DNA of 64,000 nucleotides from positions 124,001 to 188,000 of the forward strand of contig SDOX01000006.1 of the NCBI GenBank assembly GCA_004565275.1. Reading direction: 5' to 3'. The notes below the pieces were generated by a model. The model was given only the letters and a program-made list of their open reading frames with translations. It made no database searches and was not told where the DNA came from. Every line of letters begins with the position of its first letter. Within the stretch, counting starts at the first letter, position 1. Shown one piece after another: positions 40,701-51,900 of this stretch. Origin of the DNA: Nannochloropsis salina CCMP1776. Its lineage: Eukaryota; Sar; Eustigmatophyceae; Eustigmatales; Monodopsidaceae. The position numbers and the translations under genes were made by a program.

Positions 40701-42647
40701 GGCAGTTGCGCTGCGAAAGAAGTTGTCGCACCCTCTGTCTTGTCCTCCTCCTCTCCTTCTTCCTTCTCCCCGTCGGCCGCCTTCTACACTTCGTCCCTCT
40801 CCCCCTCAAGCGTCCCCATCCCCACCACTCCCATGAAAAGCAGTGCCTTCGTTCCTAAAACCAGTCGACAAATGGACAATGCCGCACAAAGACAAAGCAA
40901 GGAGGATGGAGTGAGAGGAGGGCTACTGGACGAGTTCTTCAAGCTCCGCCGCCCCAAAGCTCGTCATCAAGCTTCCTCGAGCTTGCGAAAGGACACGAAC
41001 TGTGGGAATAGCGTCGATGTTAGCACAAGTAGAAACCCCGATAGTGCCTCAGAAAGCTGCGCTCCAGCCAAGTGTGATTCGGTGCAGACTTCACAACTTA
41101 GCCGTCAGGGTACGCCCATTGCCTTGAGTTTGCATAGCGCCGTTACGAACTCTCTTTCCTCCGTCTCTCCCCCTTCTTCTCGCCCTCCCGCTGCCACTTG
41201 CCTCATGGCAGAGTATCTCCTGGATTTGGACAATGGATCGTTCGTGGCCGGCTTGTCCCACACGCACAACATAACCGTCATTGATGTTCCGCTCTATTCG
41301 GAGACCAGGCGCGGCCGGAAGAAAGGCGGGAACAGAAATGTGAACGAGAGAGGGATGGACCTAATTTTGGACGAGGTGACCGGTGTACGGCTTTTGGGGC
41401 TGACAGAGGTCGTCTCCAGCCCCGCCGATCCAGCATTTGCCGCCTACAAGCAGGCTATCAGAAGTTTGATCGAACAGTCCACCCGCTTCGATGTCATTTT
41501 CCTCTTCCTTCTGCCCGAGGGTGATCCATTGTTGCACACTCCAGCCATCCGAGCGATTCAAAACTCTTTCTTCAATTCTCGAGCGGAGGTCGTAGTCCGT
41601 GTGGTCGTTCCTGGAGAGGACGGGCCTCAGAAAGGAGAGAATCGCACAACGCCGTTGCAGAGAATGATTCGAGCGGCCGTAAACGAGGCACAACGTCGGA
41701 AAATGGACCGGAAGACGAAGAGTATCAACGGCGATGCTTGGCTGCAGCGGGTCTGTGCACGAATCGAAAACGTAGATCAAGCCTCCTTCTTGTCCTCTTT
41801 CCCTTCTTTGAATATGTGGTCTGCTTTGCTCATGCTGCACAGTATGCCTCTCCGACGGTTGCTTTCATCCCCACCCTCTGTCCTACATAACGCATTCCCA
41901 ACTCTTTCAAAATCTGCGTTGGATATGTTTGCCTCTCTCTGTCAGGTCAATTTGAGCCGAGAAGCCGTCAGCCATCTTGCTGCGCTCCTGCCCATGGAAT
42001 ATGACGAAGAAGCGCGGGACTTCGACAGAGGGGAGGCGACCATGGACGGAGGGAAGGATAGATTCCTCCAAAAGGGCTACCAGCACCTCTATGACCACCA
42101 ACAAGATGCGTGGCCGTCGGCACATGCGCTTAATGACACGCAAATGTGGCAGCTGCAGCATCAATACCTCCCTCCATCCCTAGCCCGAGATGCCTATTTC
42201 AACCGCCAGCATCAGCAAATGAGCTCAAATTCTCCTGCCGAAGGATCCGATCCCCCCTTTCCTCTCCTTCCTCAGCCACAAAAGCGATGGCAAGGGACAG
42301 ACACTTATCCCCGACGTGATCTTCCAGGACGACTGGATAAGAATTCCACTCATTCTACAACCTTCCCTTCCACCCAACATCCCTGGAGCAAGCAGCAGCA
42401 GCAGCAGCAGCAGCATGTACAGCAGAAGCATATCTATGCCACATTGCGTCCTTTTAGGCGGTCCACGCATCCTTCGTTCCGTCCTGCCGCCTCCTCCTTT
42501 CACAGTCCCTTGCCCCACGTTCCGTTACCCATCGCAAGCAACCCTAAGCGCGCTCACGTAGGCCTGGATTTATCTCCCGAAGCCACGGGGCTGTCAGGGG
42601 GTCAGACACGCCTCCGCTTTTTGCCGAACGAGAGGGGAGGGGAATGA
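37770..42647 (+). CDS. Very large XPF/ERCC4-like protein, possibly a SHOC1/Zip2 homologue
   Basis: A single open frame of 1625 residues from ATG 37770. Most of it is poorly conserved, with Glu-rich and Ser-rich stretches and a polyglutamine run near 42390. The C-terminal third holds a recognisable module: YLLDLDNGSFVAGLSHTHNI and TVIDVPLY (about residue 1150), MDLILDEVTGVRLLGLTEV, and a hydrophobic strand FDVIFLFLLPEGDPLL. Then comes a tandem helix-hairpin-helix-like part, FLSSFPSLNMWSALLMLHSM and FPTLSKSALDMFASL (about 1340-1390). A degenerate XPF nuclease followed by (HhH)2 is the plan of XPF relatives. The missing GDxxxERKxxxD motif and the large size fit the inactive meiotic members SHOC1/Zip2, which stabilise crossover intermediates. 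The XPF-like call is moderate; SHOC1 is an inference. Confidence 0.5.
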   Translation: MPTKRKPPSSHAQPIPLMPALHCQSNQQYQQHKRRHIGKGDGVFLDSHGRVIQTRGIVSTTPAASSSSVTYSSFSSNARATRKSYQLGSRAVAIQRIEYLPDTVLHALRRANSFDPIKGPPAPRRLPSSVLHLCITQGLAQYFQSFQPASRIDSVSLPLDLLSLLRPLICHPPLSFDHGLSRRQLLTPAPVRTEQLLAQVQHWEEKQKQEMMKGCHKDRKTRRMSEEMGLKERREEEREEEEEEKVGEAEEAASERDMERDDLNKVLMSLSKHVQEAVMATGDPTREWEKRKREKRAEGEGKHTMVVAAPIRLIFDPSIDDVNPGGGSFVVRSFLGKRLQEALVLCLDKEAEIGRKGKEEQGQDIVQGIKLLSLLQLTRLYQASVQGPMGGFPDGSQGVSFLRFKPSLFASSCDRICTTSEGKPTIERKYKDAIAERLDELLELAECEIPFFARRTEEVARGERRARKEIDARAAWILGRGPLPYERIEFFGSEKEEQEEQGAWEECEWRRGRNHGCGRQESPGSVIIDLLTGKLEGPGTDHGPQKRDKRESEGGGEGSGQEKRPEIGCIFLLEPLSAGLTWTFSRCTEEDTDTPCRPLPRPFLSPSPSTQPLAYLTLNMFDMAYTDENESAHRRTEKRKGRGEGGDLDVLLNRFAPAANDDVLVAPPLLRYPRLPYIGGDGVPRVLMDTCWTPRSGIPSISSSLESGKNLLAVSNRALLELLQQTPAWRHPPATFASSFYTVNPSATLYSKSTPSSCITFPQLRAISFPPRPPSLYTYITDLNLSRPIHFPSLITGVVVYFLSRPSLRSLALPLSCPYLSDSISQPCLLSLLQTSWMDKQYAAHKTSDIFVPPSLPPALALVENTSNVANEILLSLFLQANDPGVFHMWGYFDDFPEGGEKAGQEDGKDLQLELVNVRKREAQRGQVDVDDEGVGMGGTEDNPGIAREKEAEVARLHRQRVTEGETNLFPPQQHPRGSCAAKEVVAPSVLSSSSPSSFSPSAAFYTSSLSPSSVPIPTTPMKSSAFVPKTSRQMDNAAQRQSKEDGVRGGLLDEFFKLRRPKARHQASSSLRKDTNCGNSVDVSTSRNPDSASESCAPAKCDSVQTSQLSRQGTPIALSLHSAVTNSLSSVSPPSSRPPAATCLMAEYLLDLDNGSFVAGLSHTHNITVIDVPLYSETRRGRKKGGNRNVNERGMDLILDEVTGVRLLGLTEVVSSPADPAFAAYKQAIRSLIEQSTRFDVIFLFLLPEGDPLLHTPAIRAIQNSFFNSRAEVVVRVVVPGEDGPQKGENRTTPLQRMIRAAVNEAQRRKMDRKTKSINGDAWLQRVCARIENVDQASFLSSFPSLNMWSALLMLHSMPLRRLLSSPPSVLHNAFPTLSKSALDMFASLCQVNLSREAVSHLAALLPMEYDEEARDFDRGEATMDGGKDRFLQKGYQHLYDHQQDAWPSAHALNDTQMWQLQHQYLPPSLARDAYFNRQHQQMSSNSPAEGSDPPFPLLPQPQKRWQGTDTYPRRDLPGRLDKNSTHSTTFPSTQHPWSKQQQQQQQHVQQKHIYATLRPFRRSTHPSFRPAASSFHSPLPHVPLPIASNPKRAHVGLDLSPEATGLSGGQTRLRFLPNERGGE
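42390..42416 (+). repeat. CAG trinucleotide run coding polyglutamine
   Basis: A (CAG)n run inside the XPF-like gene encodes seven or more Gln, followed by HVQQ. It is likely length-variable. Confidence 0.85.
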
Positions 42648-43910
42648 CGAGAGAGGTACGCAGATGTTGGGTGGGAAACAGCTTATCAAACTAATGATGG
42701 GAAAGAAAGCAATGTACCTCAGATAGGATCCATACGTGTACTTAGATGCAGTGCGTTAAGTCATATTCGTCATACAATGGAATACGCTAGTAATGGCGAC
42801 AATTTCAGGGATGCAAGTGGGAAAATTCCAGCAACAGCAACATGCAGGGACTCGTAGAAAACATTGTAGAGAAGTGGGATGGATACACATACACACGCCA
42901 AGATCGAGACAGTCGCAAAATGGTGGATGCCTGCAGCGGCAGTAGCGCTACGACTAAACAACAAAAGGACCCTAGGTAGTGTAAAGCATCAATGGTTCAC
43001 AGGCGTGGATTGGAATTGCCCGATAACCGTCACCACATGATCCAGGACTGAAGGGAAAAGAATGAAAATTCAGGCAGCGGGACCCTCGATCGTGTACATT
43101 GATTCTTCCACGGACGCTACTGCTCGCCGCTCTTCGATTACTAACTGCTCCCTAAAATGTCTAATTTTCTGCCTTTCCAGGATGGTGCGCATAAATGCAA
43201 AATTCATGTGCAGAGGAAATCAAACGGCGATTTTACTGTTCCATCTCCCTGTCCTGCCATCCCTAGCCCTACCTCCGTCCTCCCCCCCCCCCCCCCCCCC
43301 TTCTCGTCTCCTGCTTCCTCTCACCTCCTCACATCATTTCCAATATCTTTTCCCGGAAACATCGTGAAGCTGAGATCCCTCTCCCATCCCACCTCATCCC
43401 TGCATTCCAATTATTTGTCTTCCCTCCCCTACCGCCTCGCCTAGTGTACATGAAATGCCTCTTCCCATTATTCCTTTCTCCTCATCCATTGGGAACGTCC
43501 CCCCGCACCTCCCCCTCCCCTCGCCCTTCAGCCTCGCTTCCCTCCCGCGTCCGCGCAAACCCCGATACTCCCCACATGGTCGCCGTCACTTTCAAGCAGG
43601 AAAGGCACATCATAGGCGGGCGTGGCCAGCACATACACACCCGCACCCCCCCAAAAGGGGACTGGCGGAAGGGGAGGGTTGCTACCTCAAGCAGGCTTTC
43701 GCCCTCTCAGGTACGGACACTGATAGCTAGCATAGCTAGCACGGCAGTGAGCTTAGCGCCGTATCGAGCACACGATAAGATAAGACAGCCCCGTCCACCT
43801 CCAAACTTCTGCACGCGTGCGTTTCCTCTTCCCGAGGCCGCCAGGATGCATTTGCCCACCCAACCGGGTTCTGACCTCCCCTTCTTTCCTCCCTTCCCCC
43901 CTTCTCTCCC
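42648..43910. other. Convergent intergenic region
   Basis: Lies between the XPF-like gene (ends 42647) and the RNA-binding protein (ends 43911). Long C/T-rich tracts occur at 43240-43320 (with a long C run) and 43490-43560. No gene seen. Confidence 0.5.
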
Positions 43911-46702
43911 TCACCGTGGTGGATACATACCACCATACCCCCCCTCCCCTCCGGCCCCTCCCCCCCTCCCTCCCCCTCCTCCCCCGCCGTGAAGGCCGTA
44001 CCCGTATCCTCCTTGCTGCATTCGATAGCTCCCTTTCCGAGACCCCCCTCCTCCCCCCCCTCCATACCCTCCCCTCACCCCTCCCGATCCCCCCGGCGGC
44101 AACCCTCCCTTCGCAAAGCCCTCCCCTCCTCCCGTGTTCCCGCTCATGTCCAAACCGTCCAGCCGGGCTGTCAACGCCGTCATCCCTCCTTCCCGCCCCC
44201 CCCCCCATCCTCCCCACCTTCCGCCCCCCCGGTCCCAACGGCCGGTGCGGCTGACTGTGCCCTGGATCGCCATAGTACAGGGTCGGCAACCCCTCCCTCC
44301 CGCCCTCCCTCCCGTCGGGGCTCCCTTGCGGGGAGAACCCCCCCCGGAGGATAGCCTCCCCGGTCTTGGCCAGGGGCGAGTGGAGGGAGGGAATGGGGGG
44401 GAGCATGGAGATGGCTCTGATAGCTGTAGGAAAGGTGTGTATAAGGATGGCTTCCCCCTCCCCCTTGGCTGGGGTGATAGAGCGAGGCTGCCTGCGCTGG
44501 GCTTGGTTGCTGCGGGTGGTAAGGAGGGAGGTAGGGGGAGGAGGAAGGCGGGTATGGGATCGGACCCGGCGCGTAATGATACCCGGATGGCGTGGGCGGA
44601 GCTTGCGGGGAGTGCGTGGGCGGGTGCTGAGGGTGGGGGGGATGGAGGTGGCTCGTGGGAGGGTAGTAACCGCCCCCCCCAGCACCTGGACCGACCGTGG
44701 TATACATGGCCGGGTACCCCGCCATGCCCATCCCTCCCTCCATCCCTCCCCCCATCCCTCCCATCCGTCGTCCCTCCGCCCGCGCCGGCGACGATCGACC
44801 CCAGGAGAGGCGGACTTTGCACCCCCGAACATCCACGCCCTGCATCTTGGCAATGGCCGTTTCTGCACTCGTCCGATTCACGTATTGGACAAAGCCGCAC
44901 CCCCTGCCTGGGGGAATTTTCACGTAGATGATGTCCCCATACTCGGAGAAAGCTTCCCGGAGCACGTCCTCCGTCACGCCCGCGTCGATTCCCCCCACAA
45001 AGACCGTGGTGTTGTGCGGGTCTTCCCCGTCCCCCCCCAGCATCATGTGCGGATGCATACCCGGATATGGCGAGACGTGCATCCCCATCATCATCCCCGC
45101 CCCCATCCCTAGCCCGTGACTTCCCGCTGCTTTCTTGGCTGTGGCCGGAGCGACGCGAATGGCACGGCCGCCGCACCCAACCCCGGTCATGGTGCTGAGA
45201 GCCTCCTCCTTTTCCTCCTCGTTTTTAAAACGAACGAAGCCAAAACCTTTGCTCATCCCACTCACGGGATCCATCACCACCTGCGGAGGGAGGAAGGATG
45301 GGAGGGAGGGAGGGAGGGAAGGCGGAGGGGGGGGGGATGGGGGGAGGATACAAATGAACTTCGTCGTCGACGCGTATGCACACCCCCGTGCCCGCCATTT
45401 TTGCCGCGCCTCGTTCTCAACCCCATCCCTCCTCTTTCCCCGTCGTCTTCGTCGCACCTTTGCCCCCAGAGTCGAGGGAAATTTCTCCAGGAAAATGTCC
45501 TGGAGCATCTGGTCCGTCACCTCGGGCGCCAGGTCCCCCACAAAGATCGAGAATTCAGGCGCTGTCTCCATCCGTTTCCCTCCCGCCCCCCAGTTGAGCC
45601 GAAACCGAAAATGGGTGCCCGCTGGAAAAGGAGGGAGGGAGGGAGGAAGGGCGGGTGGGAAGGAGAGAGAGGAAGGGTCAGTTCCAAGAAGAGGAGAGAG
45701 GGGAGGGGCATTCTGTCCCCAGGAGCCCTCTCTGGATATTTTATTATCATCTTCCACCCCCTTCCAGGACGGTGCTCTCCGCTTCTAGCATGCCCAACGG
45801 CCGGAGAGGGAAAGCCCATGGACAGCATCCGTCCCTCTTCCTGCATGGGCAGCAACCATCCCTCTTCCACCTTGCGGGCCTGCCCTTCTCCGGCGTCCCC
45901 CGTCTGCCAATAATTTTCCTTGTCATCGCACAACCTACCTATCGCGTTTCCATTGCATGTCTCTAGCACCTTCTCCGCTATTTCCGCGGTCGCAAACTCC
46001 ACAAAGCCGTATCCCGCCGGGAAACCCGTGTGCTTGTCCCGGATGAGTTTGACCTCCACCACGTCCCCTTCTTCCAAGCCTGGAGAGACAGAAATGACAG
46101 AATAGGACCCGAAAAAGAAATGAGTGGTACAGACGGTAGGGAGGGGATGGTTGCGCCTGAACGGTGTAAAACATCGCCCAGAAGCCTCGGTGGGCTGTCC
46201 TGCGAAGGGGTCTCCCCTCTCCGATCTCGAGATGAAGCCCCTTGCCGCAAAATTTTCGGTCAATCTTCTCCTTTTGGATGCTTTTCTTGACTCTTTTCCT
46301 TCTTCAATCGTGTTTCATTGGGACCGTGCGGCTTACGCAAGGAATTTTGGTCGTGGCCTGAAGACCTACCTGTATTGGCAAAGACGCTGCCCACATAAGC
46401 TTCATCCCAGGAAGGCTGCTCTCAAAAAAAGGAAAGAGGAAAGAAAAATTATGAGACCATGTTCATAGTCTCCGTGTCTGATTAAGAATAAGTAGGATTG
46501 AGGATTGCTCGGTAATGACCAGATAATACCACCATAGCCATCTGTAGGTGCAATCGATCTGCAAGACATAAAATTTCTGTTCATCATATCAACCCTTTTA
46601 AAAAATAAATATCACGTGTCATGGCCGGCTCATCGTCTTTAGAGCGCTCACCTGGATGTCTCCTACCCACAGAGTTTTGCATTGCTCCTCTGTGCCTCCC
46701 AT
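43911..46702 (-). CDS. RBP45/RBP47/Nam8-type RNA-binding protein with three RRMs
   Basis: Binds U-rich or poly(A) RNA; relatives act in pre-mRNA splicing, mRNA fate and stress granules. Exons 46702-46652, 46415-46370, 46079-45939, 45621-45458 and from 45280 onward join with closed phases. RRM1 is split over three exons: KTLWVGDIQ, PSWDEAYVGSVFANTG, then VVEVKLIRDKHTGFPAGYGF. RRM2 has FSIFVGDLAPEVTDQMLQDI and SKGFGFVRFKNEEE. RRM3 has NTTVFVGGIDAGVTEDVLRE and GCGFVQYVNRTSAETAIAKM. The wording WVGDIQ...DEAY and IFVGDLA..VTD is characteristic of RBP45/47. The C-terminus is Pro/Tyr/His-rich, then Gly-rich (YGG repeats) to the stop at 43911. One or more GGGA-rich introns must lie between about 44360 and 44100; I could not place them. 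Start ATG 46702; a 5' UTR exon may precede it. Confidence 0.9.
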
Positions 46703-48932
46703 CTTAGCCTGTTGCGTAAAAATGGAGGGGAGGAAGGATTAGAGCGGAACGATATGTCGCACTCACCGAGGAAGCAACAAACGGCGCATTCTCAATAAAA
46801 ATGCCAGGAGGAAGCAAAGCCTGCCATCGTCAACCACTTCCACCCATTCTCCACTCCACCCGCCAATTCTATCCCCTCCAAGGACTCAAATGCTCGATTT
46901 TACAGGTTTGCTGCAACCCACGGCTGCAAAAAATACGGTCTTTGGGGGGGGGGGGATGAGGCTCGCTGGAATGCAAGATCCACCTCAAGCCTTGCAACGG
47001 CAGCTCCCTATTTACGTCAATAGGCCCAGCAAATTGTCCTTTTTTGGCGGGAGCGGCGGGCGTTGGTCCCAGAGACGTGTGGAAGGTATTTGTTCTCAGC
47101 TCGGTGCGGGCATGGCTTCTGCTGCCTTTCTTTTTTTGGAAATGACATTTTATCGGCAGGGAATTGGCCTTTCCGACCTTGAGGGCTGCAGATACTTTTC
47201 CAAATCCACAACCTCCTGCCCACCTATTTGTCAAAATTTCCATCCGAACGCCTTTTCCCGTACTTTTTCCGTACAGCATGGTGGCGATAAAATCTAAGAA
47301 AGGAAAATAAATGAATTAACTTTGTTCTAGGTATTTGTGAGGTGTCCTTTCAACGACCCAGCTAGGAGAAGAGAATGAGATTGTAGCCTATGATAGAAAG
47401 CGTTTTCGTTTCCAAAGAAAATTACTTTTCGATGAAATTAAGTTATGCTGACCGTGTAATAATTTTTGTTGAAGTATTGGATAGTTTGAATTCATTGTTA
47501 TGATCCTATAAAGTTTACTTACAAGTTTTCCTGCACTAACCAAGTAAGAGACGCGTACAATTAAAATGACACCAAGCACCCCTCAAACACCAGGAGGACC
47601 TTTATAAGCGGCTACCACCGCAAATAGAGGAAAAATATCGCACATTTAGTCATGTATGTAAGAAATTGACATGAAGATGGCTTTATATGCTAAAATGGGA
47701 TGACCAACGTAATATAGTAATGAGGCATACACCTCACGGAGCAGTAAGCAAGCGAGAGTATACGCTTCCCGTGTTATAAACTTTTGAACGGGATACCGAA
47801 AATAACATGAGTCAAGAAATTTGTCTGCGATGCATTTTGGTCTTGAAATGTATTGCTCCTACATTTCCCAAAACGATGCACGCTGTTTTCTCACCATCTT
47901 CAAAACACCCGTGTGATGCGAACCAAATTTGTGTGTAAGGCTTTATCTGTTCAATATCATTTCAAGAAATTGTGCCATTGCAAGCAATCCATCCCCTTCA
48001 CTGCGACTGCTGTTGAAAATCGCCTTGGTATAATTAAAGACGAGTGAGGCCCCTTCCGATTCACTAAGAAATATCTGACGAGTGATTACTTCTAGCCTGT
48101 TAACACGCTATTGATTGATAATGAGCGTATTCTTACCAGAGTGCACAGTTTTTCAAAAAATCCCAATTTAGAGCACGGGATTCACAGAAGCATCGTCTCG
48201 TGTCATAAACATTGAATCGCGCCCTCACCAATGCTACCAGGCGCGCGCTGTAATCCAGGACGAAGGACGGTAGAGGACATTTGCTGGTTGTCTCACGCTC
48301 AAGCATGCTGATAATTATGAAGGGTCCTTCCGCAGTAGAAAAAGAGTATGCGTTCAGGTATGAGCTAAAATTAGAGCCATTATAACCCACCTTCGCTAGC
48401 GAAGCGAATCTTATCAAAATTTATCTTCATTATCATTTCGCAGCTTATCAAATAAGGAATATGCGATATGTGAAAAATCTGGGGGCTGTTCGAAAGAACT
48501 TTGAAGCCTACAGCCCGTACTTCTCCAATTTTTCAAGGCATTTCCGAACTGCCGGTGAGGGTCAGTACTAGGGGATCTCCACTCCTTCAATAAAACGCAT
48601 TTAAGACGCATCCAGACGCATTAATCTTATTATATGTATATTGGTATTACTTTTCATTTAAAAAATCGTCCTGTTCCCCTTTTGTCGCGCGAGTTTGTGT
48701 CCTTTCGAATATTAACCTCCTGGCAGTCGCGTCTCCTCGTCATCCTTTGGCGAGCTTCCATCTTTCCCCTTCTGCCTTGCTCCTTGGGCTGCTTCGAGTG
48801 GACTCTGGGACGGTGTGCCGACCGCTCTACGCATTGAAATACTCGGGGATGAGCCTTGACGTCCTGAGATGTGATGCGAATGTGCTCTGCGCCTGAACGA
48901 GACCATTTCATCCCTTCCCTGTTTTGTACATC
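46703..48932. other. Long AT-rich divergent region between RBP45/47-like and UPF2
   Basis: About 2.2 kb between two divergent starts. GC-poor from 47280 to 48650, unlike the rest of the window. Overlapping frames at 46869-47297 on both strands show no domain. No RNA gene or mobile element recognised. It presumably carries both promoters and 5' UTR exons. Confidence 0.5.
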
Positions 48933-51900
48933 ATGCAGCACCTCACCTCACATGAGGTCGTTGGGGTCATGCAACAGGGAACCAAAATTGTAAGCGAGAG
49001 CGCCGATGGCAACGGAAAGGAATCCAACAAAGGTCAGTGTGGTTGTATCTCGATTTTAAAGTGAATTTTCACATGGAATGGTCGCATGGCAGCTAATTTA
49101 GTTTCTCGTCGTGTCCACGCCTAGACCGGCGCCCTCGAGGACGTGGTCCCACTGCTAGGAGCAGTAATTTTCGCAAAAATTACGGTGCGCCGGGCAAGGA
49201 CAACAATGCACAAGCGCTTTCTCCTCCGTTTCCCGTCCCAAAAGCCAAGAAGAAGGATGCTTTAACTCCTTCCCATGGCAGTGGTCCGGAAGAGGAGGCG
49301 GCCCTTGCCAAAAAAAAGATGGAAGAAGCAGAAGCAGCAGCCAAGGCTCAGGAAGAAATCGCACAGAAGCGACGACAAGAGGAAGAAGCTGCCAAGGCGG
49401 AGAAGCAGCGGCAGGCGCAAACGGAGGCGAGGAAGCAACTTGAAGAGCTGGAGAGAGTGGAGGAGGTAAGGGGATAGAAGGGGCACAGGGCCTTCAGGCT
49501 GTGTTTGCGGGAGAAGGTTGCGCAGCGGCATTAAAGCAAGGATTTCTCACGCAATGTTCTACCTTTTGACCCTCACTGATACTCTTGCCCTCCTCACCTC
49601 CTCTTCCCTCCTCCTCCTTCCTACCGCATCATTCTCCCTGCCTGCCTTCCTTACCCCAGGCACGTGCCAAGCTTCGGCTGTTGAACGCTCCGAGCGCAGC
49701 ACGGGCCTCCCGGGCCGCGCACGAAGCGGGCTTGAGGCAGCTAAAATCTGACCTGAAGCGGACGACAGCCTTCATCAAACGGGTCAGGACAGGCCTGGGG
49801 GAGGAACAGCGGGAGGCCTTATTACGGTGGGCGGGAGGGAGGAGGGGGGGAGGACGGGGTGAAGATAGGTTCTCTTTTTGGAAACAAGGGGAAGAGGGCA
49901 TGAGGGGAAGGTGACGAAATCGTGTTTGGAGGAGGGGGGAAGGAGGGAGGGAAGGAAGGAAGGAGGGAGGGAGAGGAGCGGCGGTATCTCCGGCATTCAG
50001 AAGGGAGGGAGGGAGGAGGGTGGGAAAGGAAGGAAGGAGGGAGGGAGGGAAAAGTTCTCCTTTTCAAGAGGGTGTTGCTTCTGAACAAATTTGGTTAATC
50101 TCCAGGATTTCTCGCTAAGCTCAAGGCAGATCATCCTCCTCAGCTCTCTGAATTCCATCTTTTCCTCCCTCCCCCTCCTTCCCCTCTTCCTCCCGTCCCC
50201 TTCCTCCCTCCCTCTATCAGGGATATTTCGGGCTTAAACTTGAGCATGTTTGTCTCGGAGCTCGTACAAGCGGTGGCTGATGCGAAACTGAAAGGGGCCG
50301 ATGTCCCGGCGGCGATCCAGGTAGGGAGGGAGGGAGGGAGGGAGGGAGGGAGGGAGGGAAGGAGGGAAAGAGAGGGGAAGAAGGAAATTTCCTTCGCTTC
50401 CCACCTCATTTCCCCCTCTGCTTCCCTCCTTTCCCAGGTCTGCTCGGCCTTGCACCAACGCTACGCCGGGTTCACCTCCGGTCTGATGACTGTCTTGCCC
50501 TCCTCCCTCTCCGAGGAGGGATGGAGGGAGGGAGGGAGGGAGAGGGAGGGAGGGAGGGGAAGGACGGCGAGGATCCCAAGGAGCTCGGCAGGCGCAAGCG
50601 TCAGGTAGGTAGGTCTCAGTAGGAGCCCTTCCTCCTCTTTCCTGCTGCAGTACTTCCCCCTCGCTCTCTCACCCTCCCCTCTTTCTCATTGCTTTCTGTC
50701 TCCTCTTCCCCTCTCTCCCTCCCTCCCTCCCTCCCTCCCTCCACCACCTCCACACCCCCACGCTTCCTCCCCCCTGACCAGGCCCTCCGCCTGCTCCTGG
50801 AGCTCTTCCTCGTAGGCGTCCACAACGACCTTCCGCTCCTCCTTCGGACCGTCAAGTCCACTCCTCCCCCCCCTCCCTCCTTCCTCCCCGGGCGCGCACG
50901 AGGCCGGTCAGCCCGACGAGAGGGGTCTGGGCTTCAGCAAGGAGGGAAGGAGGGCGGGCGGGAGGGCGGGGGGGAGGGCGGGAGGGCAGGTGGACGGTCC
51001 CTTGTTCGTCACGCTGGTCAAATATGGAGGGGAGGCGCTTTTCGGGATCGTGCCTCGGAAGGTGAAGGTGCGTCCGGCGGGAAGGAGGGAGGGAGGGAAG
51101 GAGGGAGAAACTGAGGGAGGGACAGGTGAGGGCTCGTAGGAGTCAAAGTGCGGTTTGAATCGATGCTGACGACGTTGCACCCCCTTCCCCCCCCCTCCTC
51201 TTTCCCTCCCTCTCCCCCTCTTTCCTTCCCTCCCTCCCCTCCCTCACCCCCTTCCCTCCAGGCCCTCCATGCGACCGCCCATTGGCCCGCAGCCCCGTCT
51301 CCCTCTCCCTCCTCGGACGATCTCGTCCCTGTGGCCACGCAAGAGGAGCTGCGGGGCTTGGCGCTGGCTGCTTTCAGCACCATGGGCGAGCAGCTCCGGG
51401 AGGCGCATAAGGTGAGGGAGGGAAGGGCCGTGGAGGGCGAAGGGGAAGACTTAGAGCTTCAAGAGTAGGTCTGGCGTATTTTCTTGCGTGCGAAGGGTAT
51501 CTGACTGTTTATTTCACCCTTCCTCCCTTCCTTCCTCCCTCCTTTTCTCCCTCCCTCTCTCCCTCCCTCCGTCCCTCCCTTCCTCAGCGCAAAACCCAGC
51601 TGGAGCGGAAGGCGGAGAAAGACACGCTTTTACACGGCTCCCTGACNNNNNNNNNNNNNNNNNNNNNNNNNNNNNNNNNNNNNNNNNNNNNNNNNNNNNN
51701 NNNNNNNNNNNNNNNNNNNNNNNNNNNNNNNNNNNNNNNNNNNNNNTCCCTCCCTCCCTCCCTCCCTCCCAGCCTGCCTTCCTCACCCCCCCTGTGTCCT
51801 CGGTTCACACCCTGACCAGGCCGTTCTGGGGCTTTCAGAGGAGGAAGCGAGCACTTTGCTGCGGGAAAAGGAGGAGAGGGCCCAGCGACAGCGAGAGCAG

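Noticed and set aside
43911-44260. Reverse-strand Pro-rich frames opposite the RBP45/47-like C-terminus
   Set aside because: They are the antisense of Gly-rich coding sequence.
46869-47297. Overlapping frames of 135-136 codons on opposite strands
   Set aside because: Mutually exclusive, no domain, and located where the 5' UTR of the RBP45/47-like gene is expected.
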